NCBI RefSeq assembly: GCF_021412625.1
Contig: NZ_JAKCFI010000001.1
Location: 1,054,001 to 1,118,000, forward strand
From: Myxococcus stipitatus
Lineage (GTDB): Bacteria > Myxococcota > Myxococcia > Myxococcales > Myxococcaceae
Direction: 5' to 3'
Length of the DNA: 64,000 nt
Positions within the stretch are counted from its first letter, which is position 1. Every line of letters begins with the position of its first letter. Under the pieces are notes generated by a model. The model saw only the letters and a list, made by a program, of their open reading frames with translations. It ran no database searches and was not told the DNA's origin. Positions 8,488-18,577 of the stretch are shown here, piece by piece. A program made the position numbers and the translations under genes.

Positions 8488-9169
8488 CGTGTCCGTTGAC
8501 CGGAGAATCGCTCGCCGGGCGGCCCGTGGAGCGCGCTTCGCGCCTGCGCGTCCAGGCACTGGAGCCGGCGACGAAGAGCAGGCCCGCGGTCATCGCGGTG
8601 AACACGAGGCTGGCCGAGCGCTGGGCCAGGACGGCCAGGAGCACGCCGCCACCCAGGAACGCGGTCAGGTCCACCCATGCGGGGCGGGGCTGGGGCAGCA
8701 CGAGCACGACCACGCACGCGGTGAGGGGCAGGCCGAGTGTCACCTGGCGGGCGATGGCGTCCGTGCTGGTGCGCACCGTCTCCCAGTTGTGCACGAGGAT
8801 GGCGGCGAAGATGACGACGGTGCCCAGCGCGAGCACCAGCACGCCCGCGGCGGCGGCGTCCTTGGTGAGGCGGGCCTTCTCGTCGAAGTGGTCCACCGCG
8901 AGGTCGACGAGGTGCTCCAGGGCGCTGTTGAGGATTTCGGCGAAGAAGATGAGCAGGACGCAGAAGATGAGCGTCACCTTCTCCGCGAGCCCCAGGGGGA
9001 TGCCGCTGCCGACGAGCCCCACCAGGACGGCGGACACCAGGTGCACGCGCATGTTGCGCTGGTGGACGACGGTGTGGATGAGGCCCGCCCAGGCGTGGCC
9101 GAACGAGGCGAGCAGCCCCGTGCCATGGCGAGGGGGGAACGAGGGCGGTGGCCGGGCAGGTGCGTTCAT
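8474..9169 (-). CDS. dgkA: Diacylglycerol/undecaprenol kinase, DgkA family, with C-terminal extension
   Basis: 231 aa. Residues 15-125 match the integral-membrane DgkA family: HAWAGLIHTVVHQRNMRVH, the acidic signature EILNSALEHLVDL, and KARLTKDAAAAGVLV. Three membrane helices form the usual core. A further 100 residues hold about three more hydrophobic segments absent from the classic 120-aa enzyme. The enzyme phosphorylates lipid alcohols at the inner membrane for phospholipid or undecaprenol recycling. It is divergent from the amidase gene 78 bp away. Confidence 0.85.
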   Translation of the reverse strand: MNAPARPPPSFPPRHGTGLLASFGHAWAGLIHTVVHQRNMRVHLVSAVLVGLVGSGIPLGLAEKVTLIFCVLLIFFAEILNSALEHLVDLAVDHFDEKARLTKDAAAAGVLVLALGTVVIFAAILVHNWETVRTSTDAIARQVTLGLPLTACVVVLVLPQPRPAWVDLTAFLGGGVLLAVLAQRSASLVFTAMTAGLLFVAGSSAWTRRREARSTGRPASDSPVNGHEKAG

Positions 9170-9247
9170 CGGACCCTGAAGGGGTGGTCAGGCTAGCACC
9201 CACGGCTCCGATTGCCGTGGGGATGTGAATGGGTAAGGTCGCCCGTC

Positions 9248-12106
9248 ATGAGTACCGACTTCTCGTGGACACGTCCGGTGGGCGTGTTGTGCGCCCTGCT
9301 GTGGACCTCGTCGCTGGCCTGGGCCGCTGGACCCTCCGTCGCCCAGGAGGAAGTGGGCGCCTGTGGCCTGGAGCCGCCCGGCGTCGAGTACCTCCCCGCG
9401 CCAGGGCCGCGCGCGCACGAGACGCGCAGGCTGAGCGCCAGCGACGCGCCCGTGGTCCGCCGCGAGGCGCGTGACGGCGCGGCGGGGGTCTCCGCGCTCG
9501 CGGGCGTGCCCCAGACGCGGGTGCGGACCGGCGCGCTGTCCGGCAAGGTGGTGTACCTGAGCCCGGGGCATGGCTTCTACCGGGACGCCTCGCTCGAGCG
9601 CTGGGCCACGCAGCGGCCCAACACGTGGGCGGTGGTGGAGGACTTCATCTCGGCCGAGGTGCTCAACCAATACCTGCTGCCCATGTTGATGGGCGCGGGC
9701 GCCACCGTGGTGCCGGTGCGCGAGCCGGACCTCAACCCGAACATGGTCATCGTGGACGAGGGCGGGCCGGGCTTCTCCCTGGAGGGGGACACGGGGCTGG
9801 TGCGGGCCACGGACCAGAAGGGCTGGGGCCCGCCGCCGTCGCCCATGGGCAATGGCGTGGAGCCGTTCACGCTCGGCGCCACGCAGGTGCTCGTCACCAC
9901 GACGGTGCCCACCGCGACGGCGACGTGGGCCCCCGTCGTCCCGGCGGACGGCCACTACAACGTCTACGTCTCCTATGGCTCGGACGCCTCGCGCACGACG
10001 AGCGCGCACTACGTGGTGCGCCACGCGGGCGGGGAGAGCCACTTCCGCGTCAACCAGCGCCGGCACGGTGGGACGTGGGTGCTGCTGGGGCGCTTCTACT
10101 TCCATGCGAACGCGGCGCCGACGGCGGCGTCGGTGGTGTTGATGAACGACGCGGAGGAGGGGGCCACCGTATCGCTGGACGCGGTGCGCTTCGGCGGTGG
10201 CCAGGGGGTGATTGGCGACGCGGCGCAGGCGGCGCTGCCCCGGCCGCGCTACGAGGAGGCCGCCCGCTACCACGTCCAGTTCAGCGGCGCGCCCTTCAGC
10301 GTGTACGCGCCCACGGGCGCCAACGCGTTGTCGAACGAGCGCAACGCGGACGTGACGTCGCGCGCGCGCTTCGCCGCGTGGCTGCACGAGGAGGGCGAGG
10401 ACGCGGTGTACGTCGCCTGGCACACCAACGCCTCCACGTCGGGGACGGTGGTGGGGACGGAGGGCTACGTCTACGGGCCGAACCCGGTGGACGGGACGCT
10501 CGACTTCACGGGGGTGCCCGGGAGCGACGTCCTGGCGAGGGCGCTGCTGGATGAGCTCGGCCGCGACATCCGCCGCGAGGTGGACCCGAACTGGCGGGTG
10601 CGCAACCTGCGCTCGGCCAACCTGGGCGAGGTGAATCCCAGGCACAACCCGGAGATGCCGTCCGTGCTGCTGGAGGTCGCGTATCACGACGCCGTCTCGG
10701 ACTCGAACCGGCTGAAGGAGCCGGAGTTCCGCCGCGTCGCCGCGCGCGCCATCCTCCAGGGCCTCATCAAATACTTCGCCGCGCGGGACGGCGTGGCGGT
10801 GCACCTGCCGCCGGAGGCGCCCGCGGCGGTGGTGGCGCGCAACGCCTCGGCCGGCACGGTGGAGGTGCGCTGGGCCGCGCCGGTGGCGAACCCCGACGAG
10901 GAGGGGCGTGACGCGCCCAGCGCGTACCGCGTCTACCAGAGCGTGGACGGCAAGGGCTGGGACGAGGGGACGGAGGTGCCGCAGACCTCCTTCTCCCTGC
11001 CCCTGGCCGCGGGCGCGGTGCGCTACTTCCGCGTGGCCGCGGTGAGCGAGGGCGGCGAGGGGTTCCCCTCCGCCATCGTCGGCGTGCGCGCCGGACAGAC
11101 GCCGCCCGCGCTCATCGTGAACGCGTTCGAGCGGCTCGATTCCGCCCTGGCCTGCGGCGTGGCGCTGGACGCGTACGACCTGGAGGCGCCGCTGCGGGTG
11201 CTGGTGGAGGCGATGAACGACGGCACCTACGTGCGGCGGCATGGCGAGGCCGTGGCGTATTCCGGGCTGGCGTTCGACAGCGCGACGAGCGCGGCGGTGG
11301 CCGCCGGGTTGATCTCCCCGGGTGGGGGCTACGCGGTGGTGGACTGGTTCACCGGTCGGGGAGGCGCGGACGGAGCGCGGCCGACCCGCGCCGAGCAGGA
11401 CGCGCTGCGCGCCTTCGTCGCCGGAGGAGGGCACCTGCTCCTGTCCGGCAGCCAGGTGGCGTCCGCGCTCGCGGTGGGGACGGCGGACGACAAGGCCTTC
11501 CTGGCGGACATCCTCCGGGCGTCCGTCTCGGGAGGGACGCCTCCGCTGGCCGTGGAGGGGATTGCCGGCGCGGACTATCTGTCCGAGCTGACCGGGGTGA
11601 CGCTGGACGACGGCACGCGTGGGGCCTACCCGGTGGGCGTGACGGACGTGCTGACGCCGGCCTCGGGCGGGGCGGCGGTGCTGCGCTACACGGGGACGGA
11701 CCTGGTGGCGGGCGTGGCGTCGGTGCCCGGGGGGCAGGTGCTCCTGCTGGGGCTGCCCTTCGAGGCGGTGGTCAGCTCGGCGGCGCGGGCGCGGCTGTTG
11801 TCCGCGTTCCTGGTTCGCGCGGGCTTCCCGGCGCCAGGGACTCCGCCGGCCGCCGACCCGGCGGATGCGGGGAGCGGCCTTTTGTCCGGGTGCGTGGCGC
11901 CGCGCGGGCTGGATCCGCACCCGCCCAAGCCGCCCGAGCCTCCGGAGCCCATCGTCGTGGACGTGCTGCCGCAGTTCTATCCGCTCGGCGACTCGGGTTG
12001 CGGCTGTGGGGCCGGTGGGGGAACGGGAGCCGGGGCGTGGTTGTTGCTCGGAGTGATTGTTCAGCTTCGACGGGCACGTCGTCGCGCGGGCCACGGGAAG
12101 CGTTGA
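9248..12106 (+). CDS. Secreted N-acetylmuramoyl-L-alanine amidase with golvesin-like insert and MYXO-CTERM tail
   Basis: 952 aa from the ATG at 9248. The signal peptide ends near AWA. Amidase_3 begins around residue 98 (VVYLSPGHGFY). At about 214-318 a beta-rich domain of the golvesin C-terminal type (YNVYVSYGSDAS, YFHANAAPTAASVVLMN) interrupts it. The amidase resumes with the metal-ligand segment WHTNAS near residue 391 and the catalytic-Glu segment LLEVAYHD near 474. A fibronectin type III domain (530-612) and a ThuA/GATase-like region follow. The last 35 residues are a MYXO-CTERM sorting tail: GCGCG, a hydrophobic helix, then RRARRR. It probably cleaves peptidoglycan at the cell surface. 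Confidence 0.88.
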   Translation: MSTDFSWTRPVGVLCALLWTSSLAWAAGPSVAQEEVGACGLEPPGVEYLPAPGPRAHETRRLSASDAPVVRREARDGAAGVSALAGVPQTRVRTGALSGKVVYLSPGHGFYRDASLERWATQRPNTWAVVEDFISAEVLNQYLLPMLMGAGATVVPVREPDLNPNMVIVDEGGPGFSLEGDTGLVRATDQKGWGPPPSPMGNGVEPFTLGATQVLVTTTVPTATATWAPVVPADGHYNVYVSYGSDASRTTSAHYVVRHAGGESHFRVNQRRHGGTWVLLGRFYFHANAAPTAASVVLMNDAEEGATVSLDAVRFGGGQGVIGDAAQAALPRPRYEEAARYHVQFSGAPFSVYAPTGANALSNERNADVTSRARFAAWLHEEGEDAVYVAWHTNASTSGTVVGTEGYVYGPNPVDGTLDFTGVPGSDVLARALLDELGRDIRREVDPNWRVRNLRSANLGEVNPRHNPEMPSVLLEVAYHDAVSDSNRLKEPEFRRVAARAILQGLIKYFAARDGVAVHLPPEAPAAVVARNASAGTVEVRWAAPVANPDEEGRDAPSAYRVYQSVDGKGWDEGTEVPQTSFSLPLAAGAVRYFRVAAVSEGGEGFPSAIVGVRAGQTPPALIVNAFERLDSALACGVALDAYDLEAPLRVLVEAMNDGTYVRRHGEAVAYSGLAFDSATSAAVAAGLISPGGGYAVVDWFTGRGGADGARPTRAEQDALRAFVAGGGHLLLSGSQVASALAVGTADDKAFLADILRASVSGGTPPLAVEGIAGADYLSELTGVTLDDGTRGAYPVGVTDVLTPASGGAAVLRYTGTDLVAGVASVPGGQVLLLGLPFEAVVSSAARARLLSAFLVRAGFPAPGTPPAADPADAGSGLLSGCVAPRGLDPHPPKPPEPPEPIVVDVLPQFYPLGDSGCGCGAGGGTGAGAWLLLGVIVQLRRARRRAGHGKR

Positions 12107-12131
12107 CTCGGCGGGTTGGCGTGCCTACGGT
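12103..12131 (+). promoter_or_regulatory. Candidate vegetative promoter for gapA operon
   Basis: -35 TTGACT (12103-12108), a 17-bp spacer, -10 TACGGT (12126-12131). The -35 box overlaps the stop codon of the amidase gene. Start would be near 12138, giving a leader of about 70 nt to gapA. The -10 match is only partial. Confidence 0.45.
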
Positions 12132-12206
12132 CGGCGGCCCTCTTTTTCCTGACGTGAAGACCCGTGGGCGCCCTTGGGTCGCCCACCCCTCCTAGGAGAC
12201 ACGCAC

Positions 12207-13217
<1,011 letters not shown>

Positions 13218-13246
13218 GGGCTGTCGGGCGCAGAGGGGAGACCGAG

Positions 13247-14434
13247 ATGATCCGCTACATCGACGAGCTGCAGCTCACCGGCAAGCGCACCTTCATCCGC
13301 GTGGACTTCAACGTCCCGCTGGAGGGGCGCCGCGTGACGGACGACACCCGCATCCGCGAGGCGCTGCCGACCATCCGGCGCGCGCTGGAGCTGGGCGGGA
13401 AGGTCATCCTGGCCTCCCACCTGGGCCGGCCCAAGGGCCCGGACCCGAAGCTGTCGCTCGAGCCCGTTGCCCAACGACTGGCCGAGCTGCTCGGCCCCAA
13501 GCACGAGGTCATCCTCGCGGATGACTGCGTGGGGGACGGGGTGAAGAAGCAGGTGAAGGAGCTGAAAGAGGGGCAGGTCCTCGTGCTGGAGAACCTGCGC
13601 TTCCACAAGGAGGAGGAGGCCAACGACGAGTCCTTCGCCCGCGAGCTCGCGGCGCTGGCGGACGTCTACGTCAACGACGCCTTCGGCACGGCGCACCGCG
13701 CGCACGCCTCCACCGCCGGCATGGTGCCCTTCGTGAAGGAGAAGGCGGCGGGCTTCCTGATGAAGAAGGAGATCGAATACCTGGGCCGCGTGCTCAAGAA
13801 CCCGGAGAAGCCCTTCGTGGCCATCCTCGGGGGCTCGAAGGTCAGCGACAAGATCAAGGTCATCGAGAACCTGTTGCCCAAGGTGGACGCGCTGCTCATC
13901 GGCGGCGCCATGGCGTACACCTTCCTGAAGGCGCAGGGCGTCGAGGTGGGCAAGAGCCGGGTGGAGGAGGACAAGCTGTCGCTCGCCACGCGCATCCTCG
14001 AGGCGGCGCACCGCCTGAAGACGCCCATCGTCCTGCCGGTGGACCACATCGTCGGCACCGAGCCGACGGACAAGAGCCCCGCGCAGGAGACGGCGGACAA
14101 CGTCGTCCCCAAGGACATGATGGGGCTCGACATCGGTCCCAAGACGCGCTCCATCTTCACGCAGCACATCCGCGACGCGCGCACGGTGGTGTGGAACGGC
14201 CCCATGGGCCTGTTCGAGGTCGCCAAGTTCGCCGAGGGCACGCGCTCGGTGGGCACGGCGATGGCGAACAACTCCCAGGCCACGACGGTCATCGGCGGTG
14301 GTGACAGCGCGGCGGCGGTGGAGCAGATGGGGCTGGCCTCCAAGCTGAGCCACGTGTCCACCGGCGGTGGCGCGTCGCTGGAGTTCCTGGAAGGCCGCGA
14401 GCTGCCGGGCATCAAGGCGCTGGAAACGCGGTAG
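13247..14434 (+). CDS. pgk: Phosphoglycerate kinase
   Basis: 395 aa from the ATG at 13247 behind GAGGGGAG. Signatures: [63 protein letters not shown] and the nucleotide-binding GGGDSAAA. It transfers the acyl phosphate of 1,3-bisphosphoglycerate to ADP. Length is normal. It follows gapA by 29 bp and precedes tpiA by 41 bp. Confidence 0.97.
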   Translation: MIRYIDELQLTGKRTFIRVDFNVPLEGRRVTDDTRIREALPTIRRALELGGKVILASHLGRPKGPDPKLSLEPVAQRLAELLGPKHEVILADDCVGDGVKKQVKELKEGQVLVLENLRFHKEEEANDESFARELAALADVYVNDAFGTAHRAHASTAGMVPFVKEKAAGFLMKKEIEYLGRVLKNPEKPFVAILGGSKVSDKIKVIENLLPKVDALLIGGAMAYTFLKAQGVEVGKSRVEEDKLSLATRILEAAHRLKTPIVLPVDHIVGTEPTDKSPAQETADNVVPKDMMGLDIGPKTRSIFTQHIRDARTVVWNGPMGLFEVAKFAEGTRSVGTAMANNSQATTVIGGGDSAAAVEQMGLASKLSHVSTGGGASLEFLEGRELPGIKALETR

Positions 14435-14475
14435 GCTCCGCGCTCGTCAAGACACCTACTCTCCCTGGGGGATGC

Positions 14476-15252
14476 ATGACCACCGCGGCTCGTCGTCGGA
14501 AGATCGTCGCCGGCAACTGGAAGATGAACAAGACGGTGCCGGAGGCGTTGGCACTGGTGCGCGAGCTGCGGGGGGCGGTGACCTCCGTGGGGGACGTGGT
14601 GGAGGTGGTGGTGGCGCCGACGTTCGTGGCGCTGCAGCCGCTGCACGTCGCGCTGGAGGGGGCGCCCCTCCAGCTGGCGGCGCAGAACTGCCACTGGGAG
14701 TCCTCCGGAGCGTTCACCGGCGAGGTGTCCGCGCCGATGCTGGCGGAGCTGGGGTGCGCCTACGTCATCGTGGGCCACTCGGAGCGCCGCCAGCTGTTTG
14801 GTGAGACGGACGAGACGGTGAACAAGAAGGCCAAGGCGGTGAAGGCCGCGGGGATGACGCCCATCCTCTGCGTGGGCGAGACGCTGGCCGAGCGCGAGGC
14901 GAACCAGACGCTGGCGGTGGTGGAGCGTCAGGTTCGCGGGGCGCTGGCGGGGTTCGAGGCCCCAGATGTAGGTGGTTTCGTGCTGGCGTACGAGCCGGTG
15001 TGGGCCATTGGGACGGGGCGCAACGCCACGTCGGCGCAGGCGCAGGAGGTCCACGCGGCGATTCGTGGGCTGATCGGCCGGCTGTACGACGGGGAGACGG
15101 CCGGGCGGGTGCGGATCCAGTACGGTGGGAGCGTGAAGCCGGACAACGCGGCGGAGCTGCTCGGCCAGCCGGACGTGGACGGGGCGCTCGTGGGCGGGGC
15201 GAGCCTGAAGGCGGGCGATTTCGTGGCCATCGTCCAGGCGGCCGCCCGGTAG
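14476..15252 (+). CDS. tpiA: Triosephosphate isomerase
   Basis: 258 aa. The family residues are all present: NWKMNKT (catalytic Lys), [14 protein letters not shown] (catalytic His), [11 protein letters not shown] (catalytic Glu) and GGSVKPDNA at the phosphate site. It interconverts dihydroxyacetone phosphate and glyceraldehyde-3-phosphate. Third gene of the gapA-pgk-tpiA run. secG starts 94 bp downstream, an arrangement common to many bacteria. Confidence 0.97.
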   Translation: MTTAARRRKIVAGNWKMNKTVPEALALVRELRGAVTSVGDVVEVVVAPTFVALQPLHVALEGAPLQLAAQNCHWESSGAFTGEVSAPMLAELGCAYVIVGHSERRQLFGETDETVNKKAKAVKAAGMTPILCVGETLAEREANQTLAVVERQVRGALAGFEAPDVGGFVLAYEPVWAIGTGRNATSAQAQEVHAAIRGLIGRLYDGETAGRVRIQYGGSVKPDNAAELLGQPDVDGALVGGASLKAGDFVAIVQAAAR

Positions 15253-15346
15253 ACCCGCGGGAAGTCCCACCATTTGGTGCTATCCACGGGACCTGGAGGT
15301 GCAATAAGGTGCGCCTCCTTTTCACGGAACGTTTGGAAGAGTCCTC

Positions 15347-15793
15347 ATGCTGATCTTCGTCACGACCATCCACGTACTCGTCTGCGTGTTCATGATCTTC
15401 GTCATCCTGCTGCAGCCGGGTAAGGACGCGGGCATGGGCTCCGCGCTCGGCGGTGGTGCCGCCACCAGTGCCTTCGGCGGCCGTGGGGCGGTGACGTTCC
15501 TCAGCAAGCTGACGGGTGTCTGCGCCGGCCTGTTCTTCTTCACGTCGCTGGGCCTGTCGTTCGTGGGTCTGCGTTCCTCGGTGGTGGCGGGTGGTTCGGT
15601 GGCCGCGCCTCCTCCGGCGGCCCAGGCTCCGGCGACCCCGGGCTCCGCGGCGCCGGCCGAGCAGTCCGCTCCGGCTTCGACTCCGGCCGACGGCCAGCAG
15701 GCGGCCCCGGGCTCGGTGGAGCAGCCGCGCGGTGAGGCTCCGGCCGCTCCAGCGGAGGGGCAGTCTGCCCCCGCGCCGACCCCGGCGCCGTAG
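15347..15793 (+). CDS. secG: Preprotein translocase subunit SecG with long Ala/Pro tail
   Basis: 148 aa. Two membrane helices (TTIHVLVCVFMIFVILLQ and a second at about 62-85) flank the conserved cytoplasmic loop QPGKDAGMGSALGGGAATS and FGGRGAVTFLSKLT. These are hallmarks of SecG, the accessory subunit of the SecYEG inner-membrane channel. The tail after residue 88 is Ala/Pro/Gln-rich low complexity and longer than usual. It is the last gene of the gapA operon; a tRNA-Leu gene follows. Confidence 0.93.
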   Translation: MLIFVTTIHVLVCVFMIFVILLQPGKDAGMGSALGGGAATSAFGGRGAVTFLSKLTGVCAGLFFFTSLGLSFVGLRSSVVAGGSVAAPPPAAQAPATPGSAAPAEQSAPASTPADGQQAAPGSVEQPRGEAPAAPAEGQSAPAPTPAP

Positions 15794-15838
15794 TCTCGCG
15801 TCGGAACAAATCCCATCACGCAGCGGTTCAGAATGTCG

Positions 15839-15867
15839 TTGCGTGATTGGGTGCGGTGGTGTAGATG
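15839..15867 (+). promoter_or_regulatory. Candidate promoter of tRNA-Leu
   Basis: TTGCGT (15839-15844), a 17-bp spacer and TAGATG (15862-15867). Predicted start near 15874, 8 bp before the mature tRNA 5' end. Matches to consensus are weak, so support comes mainly from position. Confidence 0.3.
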
Positions 15868-15881
15868 AGCCGCGCAGAAAC

Positions 15882-15963
15882 GCCCAGGTGGTGGAACTGG
15901 TAGACACACCATCTTGAGGGGGTGGCGCCGAAAGGTGTGCGGGTTCGAATCCCGCCCTGGGCA
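15882..15963 (+). tRNA. tRNA-Leu, anticodon GAG
   Basis: 82 nt, class II. The acceptor stem GCCCAGG pairs with CCTGGGC at 15956-15962, with A as discriminator. The D arm is TGGTGGAACTGGTAGACACA. The anticodon stem CCATC/GGTGG encloses loop TTGAGGG with GAG at 15916-15918, decoding CUC and CUU. A variable arm follows, then the T arm GCGGGTTCGAATCCCGC. CCA is not encoded, so it must be added after transcription. Confidence 0.95.
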
Positions 15964-15970
15964 CTCCGAC

Positions 15971-16004
15971 AAGAGCCTCCGAGTCGAAAGACTCGGGGGC
16001 TCTT
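15971..16004 (+). terminator. Terminator hairpin after tRNA-Leu
   Basis: A 15-bp stem with one G-U pair (AAGAGCCTCCGAGTC with GACTCGGGGGCTCTT) closes a GAAA tetraloop. The T-tract that follows is weak (TTGCCGTTT). Its place 7 nt after the tRNA supports a terminator role. Confidence 0.7.
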
Positions 16005-16131
16005 GCCGTTTCGGGGGGAGGGAAGTCCCCGAGTCGCGCGGCCTCTTCCGCTTGCGCGGCGGAGACATCTGGGGCCAGCGGGATGGGCCCTCTTGCCAAC
16101 GCGGAGCGCGCCATGGGACGAGGCGTGGCGC

Positions 16132-16464
16132 GTGTTCGCCCTCCTGAGAGCATTCGGCCTCTTCGTCCTGACGGCGGTGGCGGAGGTGGTGGGTTGCTAC
16201 CTGCCGTACCTCTGGCTTCGCGAGGGGAAGTCTCCACTGCTCCTCGTGCCCGCGGCCGTGAGCCTGGGCGCCTTCGCCTGGCTTCTGACGCTCCACCCCA
16301 CGGGGGCCTCGCGCACGTATGCCGCATATGGCGGCGTCTACATCGCGGTGGCCTTGATCTGGCTTTGGGGCGTGGAAGGAGAGTGGCCCAGCGCCTGGGA
16401 CGTCACGGGAGCCATCGTGGCCCTCATCGGCATGGCCATCATCGTGCTGGCCCCGCGTCGATAG
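16132..16464 (+). CDS. UPF0060 (YnfA-like) membrane protein
   Basis: 110 aa from a GTG at 16132. Upstream codons in the same frame do not resemble the family. It matches YnfA-type proteins closely: [40 protein letters not shown] and [17 protein letters not shown]. Four membrane helices are predicted. The family resembles small multidrug-resistance transporters but its substrate is unsettled. The gene stands alone between tRNA-Leu and a degraded gene fragment. Between 16465 and 16732 no gene is seen. Confidence 0.85.
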   Translation: MFALLRAFGLFVLTAVAEVVGCYLPYLWLREGKSPLLLVPAAVSLGAFAWLLTLHPTGASRTYAAYGGVYIAVALIWLWGVEGEWPSAWDVTGAIVALIGMAIIVLAPRR

Positions 16465-16732
16465 CGCGAGGAGTGGGGGGGCGCACGCGCCATGCGCGGC
16501 AGCACCTGGACACGCTCCATGGCTGCCTCAATCCCCGGCGGTGCCTGGGATTGAGTCCCAGACGGATGTATCGGGGGCGCGGCGATCATCCCTGACGCGG
16601 GCTCCAGGACCCATGGGGCGCACTCACCAGGAGCGGAGACCCACGCCTCCGCTCCCGGGCACTGGAGGTCATGACTTCACGAGGCCGCGCCTCGCCTCAC
16701 CACAGCCGAACGGGCGTCGGAGAGAACCCCGA

Positions 16733-17245
16733 CTTGCCGTTTCCGAACTGTCCATAATGGTCGCCGATGCGTCCGGAGCCCTGTATCTCATCACCAGCCC
16801 GGGCATCACGTTGCGCGCGCTGCGGGGAGGCGTCATGGAAACCTTCACGCTGGCGACCGCCCTGGAGCCCTATACCACCGCGTTTCCCATCGTCCTGGGA
16901 GAGAACGGGCGCCTGCTGGTGTTGCTGAACGGCGGCCCCACGGGGAGCAAGAACGGCCTGTATGAAATCACGCCCGCGTCGCCGCTGGCGAACTCGACCG
17001 TGAAGACCTTCGCGACGGATTACGTGTTCGAGGGCACGGATATCGATTTCGCCCTGGGGAGGCCGGCCCTCGCCGTTCGACGGGATACGACGTTGGAGCT
17101 CGTCACTCCGGATGAACAGGGCTATTGGCTCTATACCCAACTGGGCTCGGCGCAGGACAACTACAGCCCGAGCGTGGCGATCAACCCGGCGACGGGGAAC
17201 GCCCACGTCTGCTACCGGCTGAACAACAAGGTGACCTTCCAGTAG
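16733..17245 (+). pseudogene. 5'-truncated paralogue of the lipoprotein at 22173-23561
   Basis: About 170 codons align along their whole length with the C-terminal third of the 462-aa lipoprotein: ADASGALYLITSPGI against DAAGTLYVVNKSGV, then TTLELVTPDEQGYWLYTQLG against TTLELVTPDARGFWTFTQWG, then HVCYRLNNKVTFQ against HVCYQRDGKVTFQ, with both stopping at the same residue. There is no signal peptide, N-terminal domain or clear ribosome-binding site. The frame runs open upstream but that part has no similarity. It is most simply a remnant of an older duplication. A short functional protein from the ATG at 16757 cannot be excluded. Confidence 0.7.
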
Positions 17246-17368
17246 TCCATGACGTCCGCGTGCCATCCCCGCTAGAGCCCGCTGGCGGGGACACGTGTTC
17301 CGCTGAGCCGCACGACGTCGAACGGAGCGCTCGGGGCCCGCACGCGCGAGCACGCGAACGCCGGCCTC

Positions 17369-17641
17369 CTATGGGTTGGGCGTCCAGCAGAGGAACTGAT
17401 CTTCGACGTAGTTCGAAACGTAGGTGTTGGCGTCGAGGACGCGGAAGCGGATGTACTTCGTGTAGTAGCGCCCGTAGGTGTACAGGCCGTACTTGCAAGG
17501 CTCGCTGAATGCTGAATGATTTGCAGGAGGTTCCGGATTGCAGATGTCGGCGAGTATCCTGAACTGCTCATTTGTCGTGAGCGCCTTCAGGGCGCGCTCG
17601 TCCGCGGCGTCGGTCCAGCGCGTGAGGGCAGGGCGCCTCAC
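17369..17641 (-). CDS. Unknown 90-aa protein, translationally coupled
   Basis: GTG start at 17641 overlaps the stop of the upstream gene (GTGA), which fixes the start. The polar protein begins VRRPALTRWTDAADERAL, is Tyr-rich in its second half (YGLYTYGRYYTKYIRF) and has three Cys. No signal peptide or known domain is seen. The coupling implies that it works with the 198-aa membrane protein. The family is not recognised. Confidence 0.6.
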   Translation of the reverse strand: MRRPALTRWTDAADERALKALTTNEQFRILADICNPEPPANHSAFSEPCKYGLYTYGRYYTKYIRFRVLDANTYVSNYVEDQFLCWTPNP

Positions 17642-18234
17642 TCCGGATACGAATTCTTCGCGGCTTCCTTCCGGGCGCGCTCCGCTGCCTGGCTCTCTTG
17701 CCACTGGCGCTCGGATGCCGCGTTCGACTCGATGGCTCGCGCGAGCTCCAGGGGATACTGCTCGACGATGAGGGGCGCGAGTTGCTCGAGCGAGCGTTTG
17801 AGTTCGGGGAACGCCACCGAATCCTTCTGGACCATGACTTTCCAGGGGGCGGTGGGGGAGCTTCGCTCGAGGTTGAAGGCGACCTCGCGGGACTGGAGCT
17901 CCGGCGGAACGTCGACCGAGACGTAGGAGACCGGTGATTCGCCGCACGGTGTGACGTAGGCCGTCTTCCAAGAGCCCGTCGAGCGATGCGCGAGGACTCC
18001 CGCGCGCACCCCGTACTGGACCTCGCATGCGGCCAGGGGCAACCACTGTGCCTGGGCGGCGGCCAGCTCCTGCAACCCGCCGACGTCGGTCCACTTGGAA
18101 CCCCCGAAGAGGGTCGTTCCCTTGCCGACCAGCAGGACTCCCGCGGCCAGACCTCCGCCCACCACCATCGCCGCGGTGATGACGATGATGGGGATGGCTG
18201 AATTCCTCTTCCGCTGCGTGGGGAACTTGCTCAT
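17638..18234 (-). CDS. Single-pass membrane protein of unknown function, 198 aa
   Basis: From the ATG at 18234 (MSKFPTQRKRNS). A short basic cytoplasmic end precedes one helix (IPIIVITAAMVVGGGLAAGV). The outer part of about 160 residues holds two Cys in ACEVQYGVRAG and TPCGESPVSYVSV and ends in an Ala/Glu/Arg helical tail. It overlaps by 4 bp the 90-aa gene downstream. No recognised domain. The 343 bp upstream (18235-18577) hold no convincing gene and presumably the promoter. Confidence 0.65.
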   Translation of the reverse strand: MSKFPTQRKRNSAIPIIVITAAMVVGGGLAAGVLLVGKGTTLFGGSKWTDVGGLQELAAAQAQWLPLAACEVQYGVRAGVLAHRSTGSWKTAYVTPCGESPVSYVSVDVPPELQSREVAFNLERSSPTAPWKVMVQKDSVAFPELKRSLEQLAPLIVEQYPLELARAIESNAASERQWQESQAAERARKEAAKNSYPE

Positions 18235-18577
18235 GGCCGCTGACCCTAAGTGGAAGGCGCGCACCGGGGAAAGCCAGAATCGGATCGTCTCCAGAACTGC
18301 CGCGAAATTCGTGCTGGACGAGAACCCAGCCCTCCCTTTCCGAGAACGTGCTCGCCCCCCGCCTCTCGATGCGGCTCGGTCGTCGAATGCGTCCAGCGCG
18401 GGACCCTGGGGCCAGACAGCGCGGGGCGTGTACTGGCTTGCTGCGTCGTACCAGCGCGGATTCCAAGATGCGGAAGGCCCTCTGGCCGGTCGCCATCGTC
18501 ACGGTGGAGCCCTCGACAGCGTGACACCGCCACCGTGGGATGCGCGGGCCCGCCGGGACAGGCCCGTCTGCGGATGC

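Noticed and set aside
9188-12094. A 968-codon open frame on the minus strand
   Set aside because: Fully antisense to the amidase gene, whose domains and MYXO-CTERM tail are clear.
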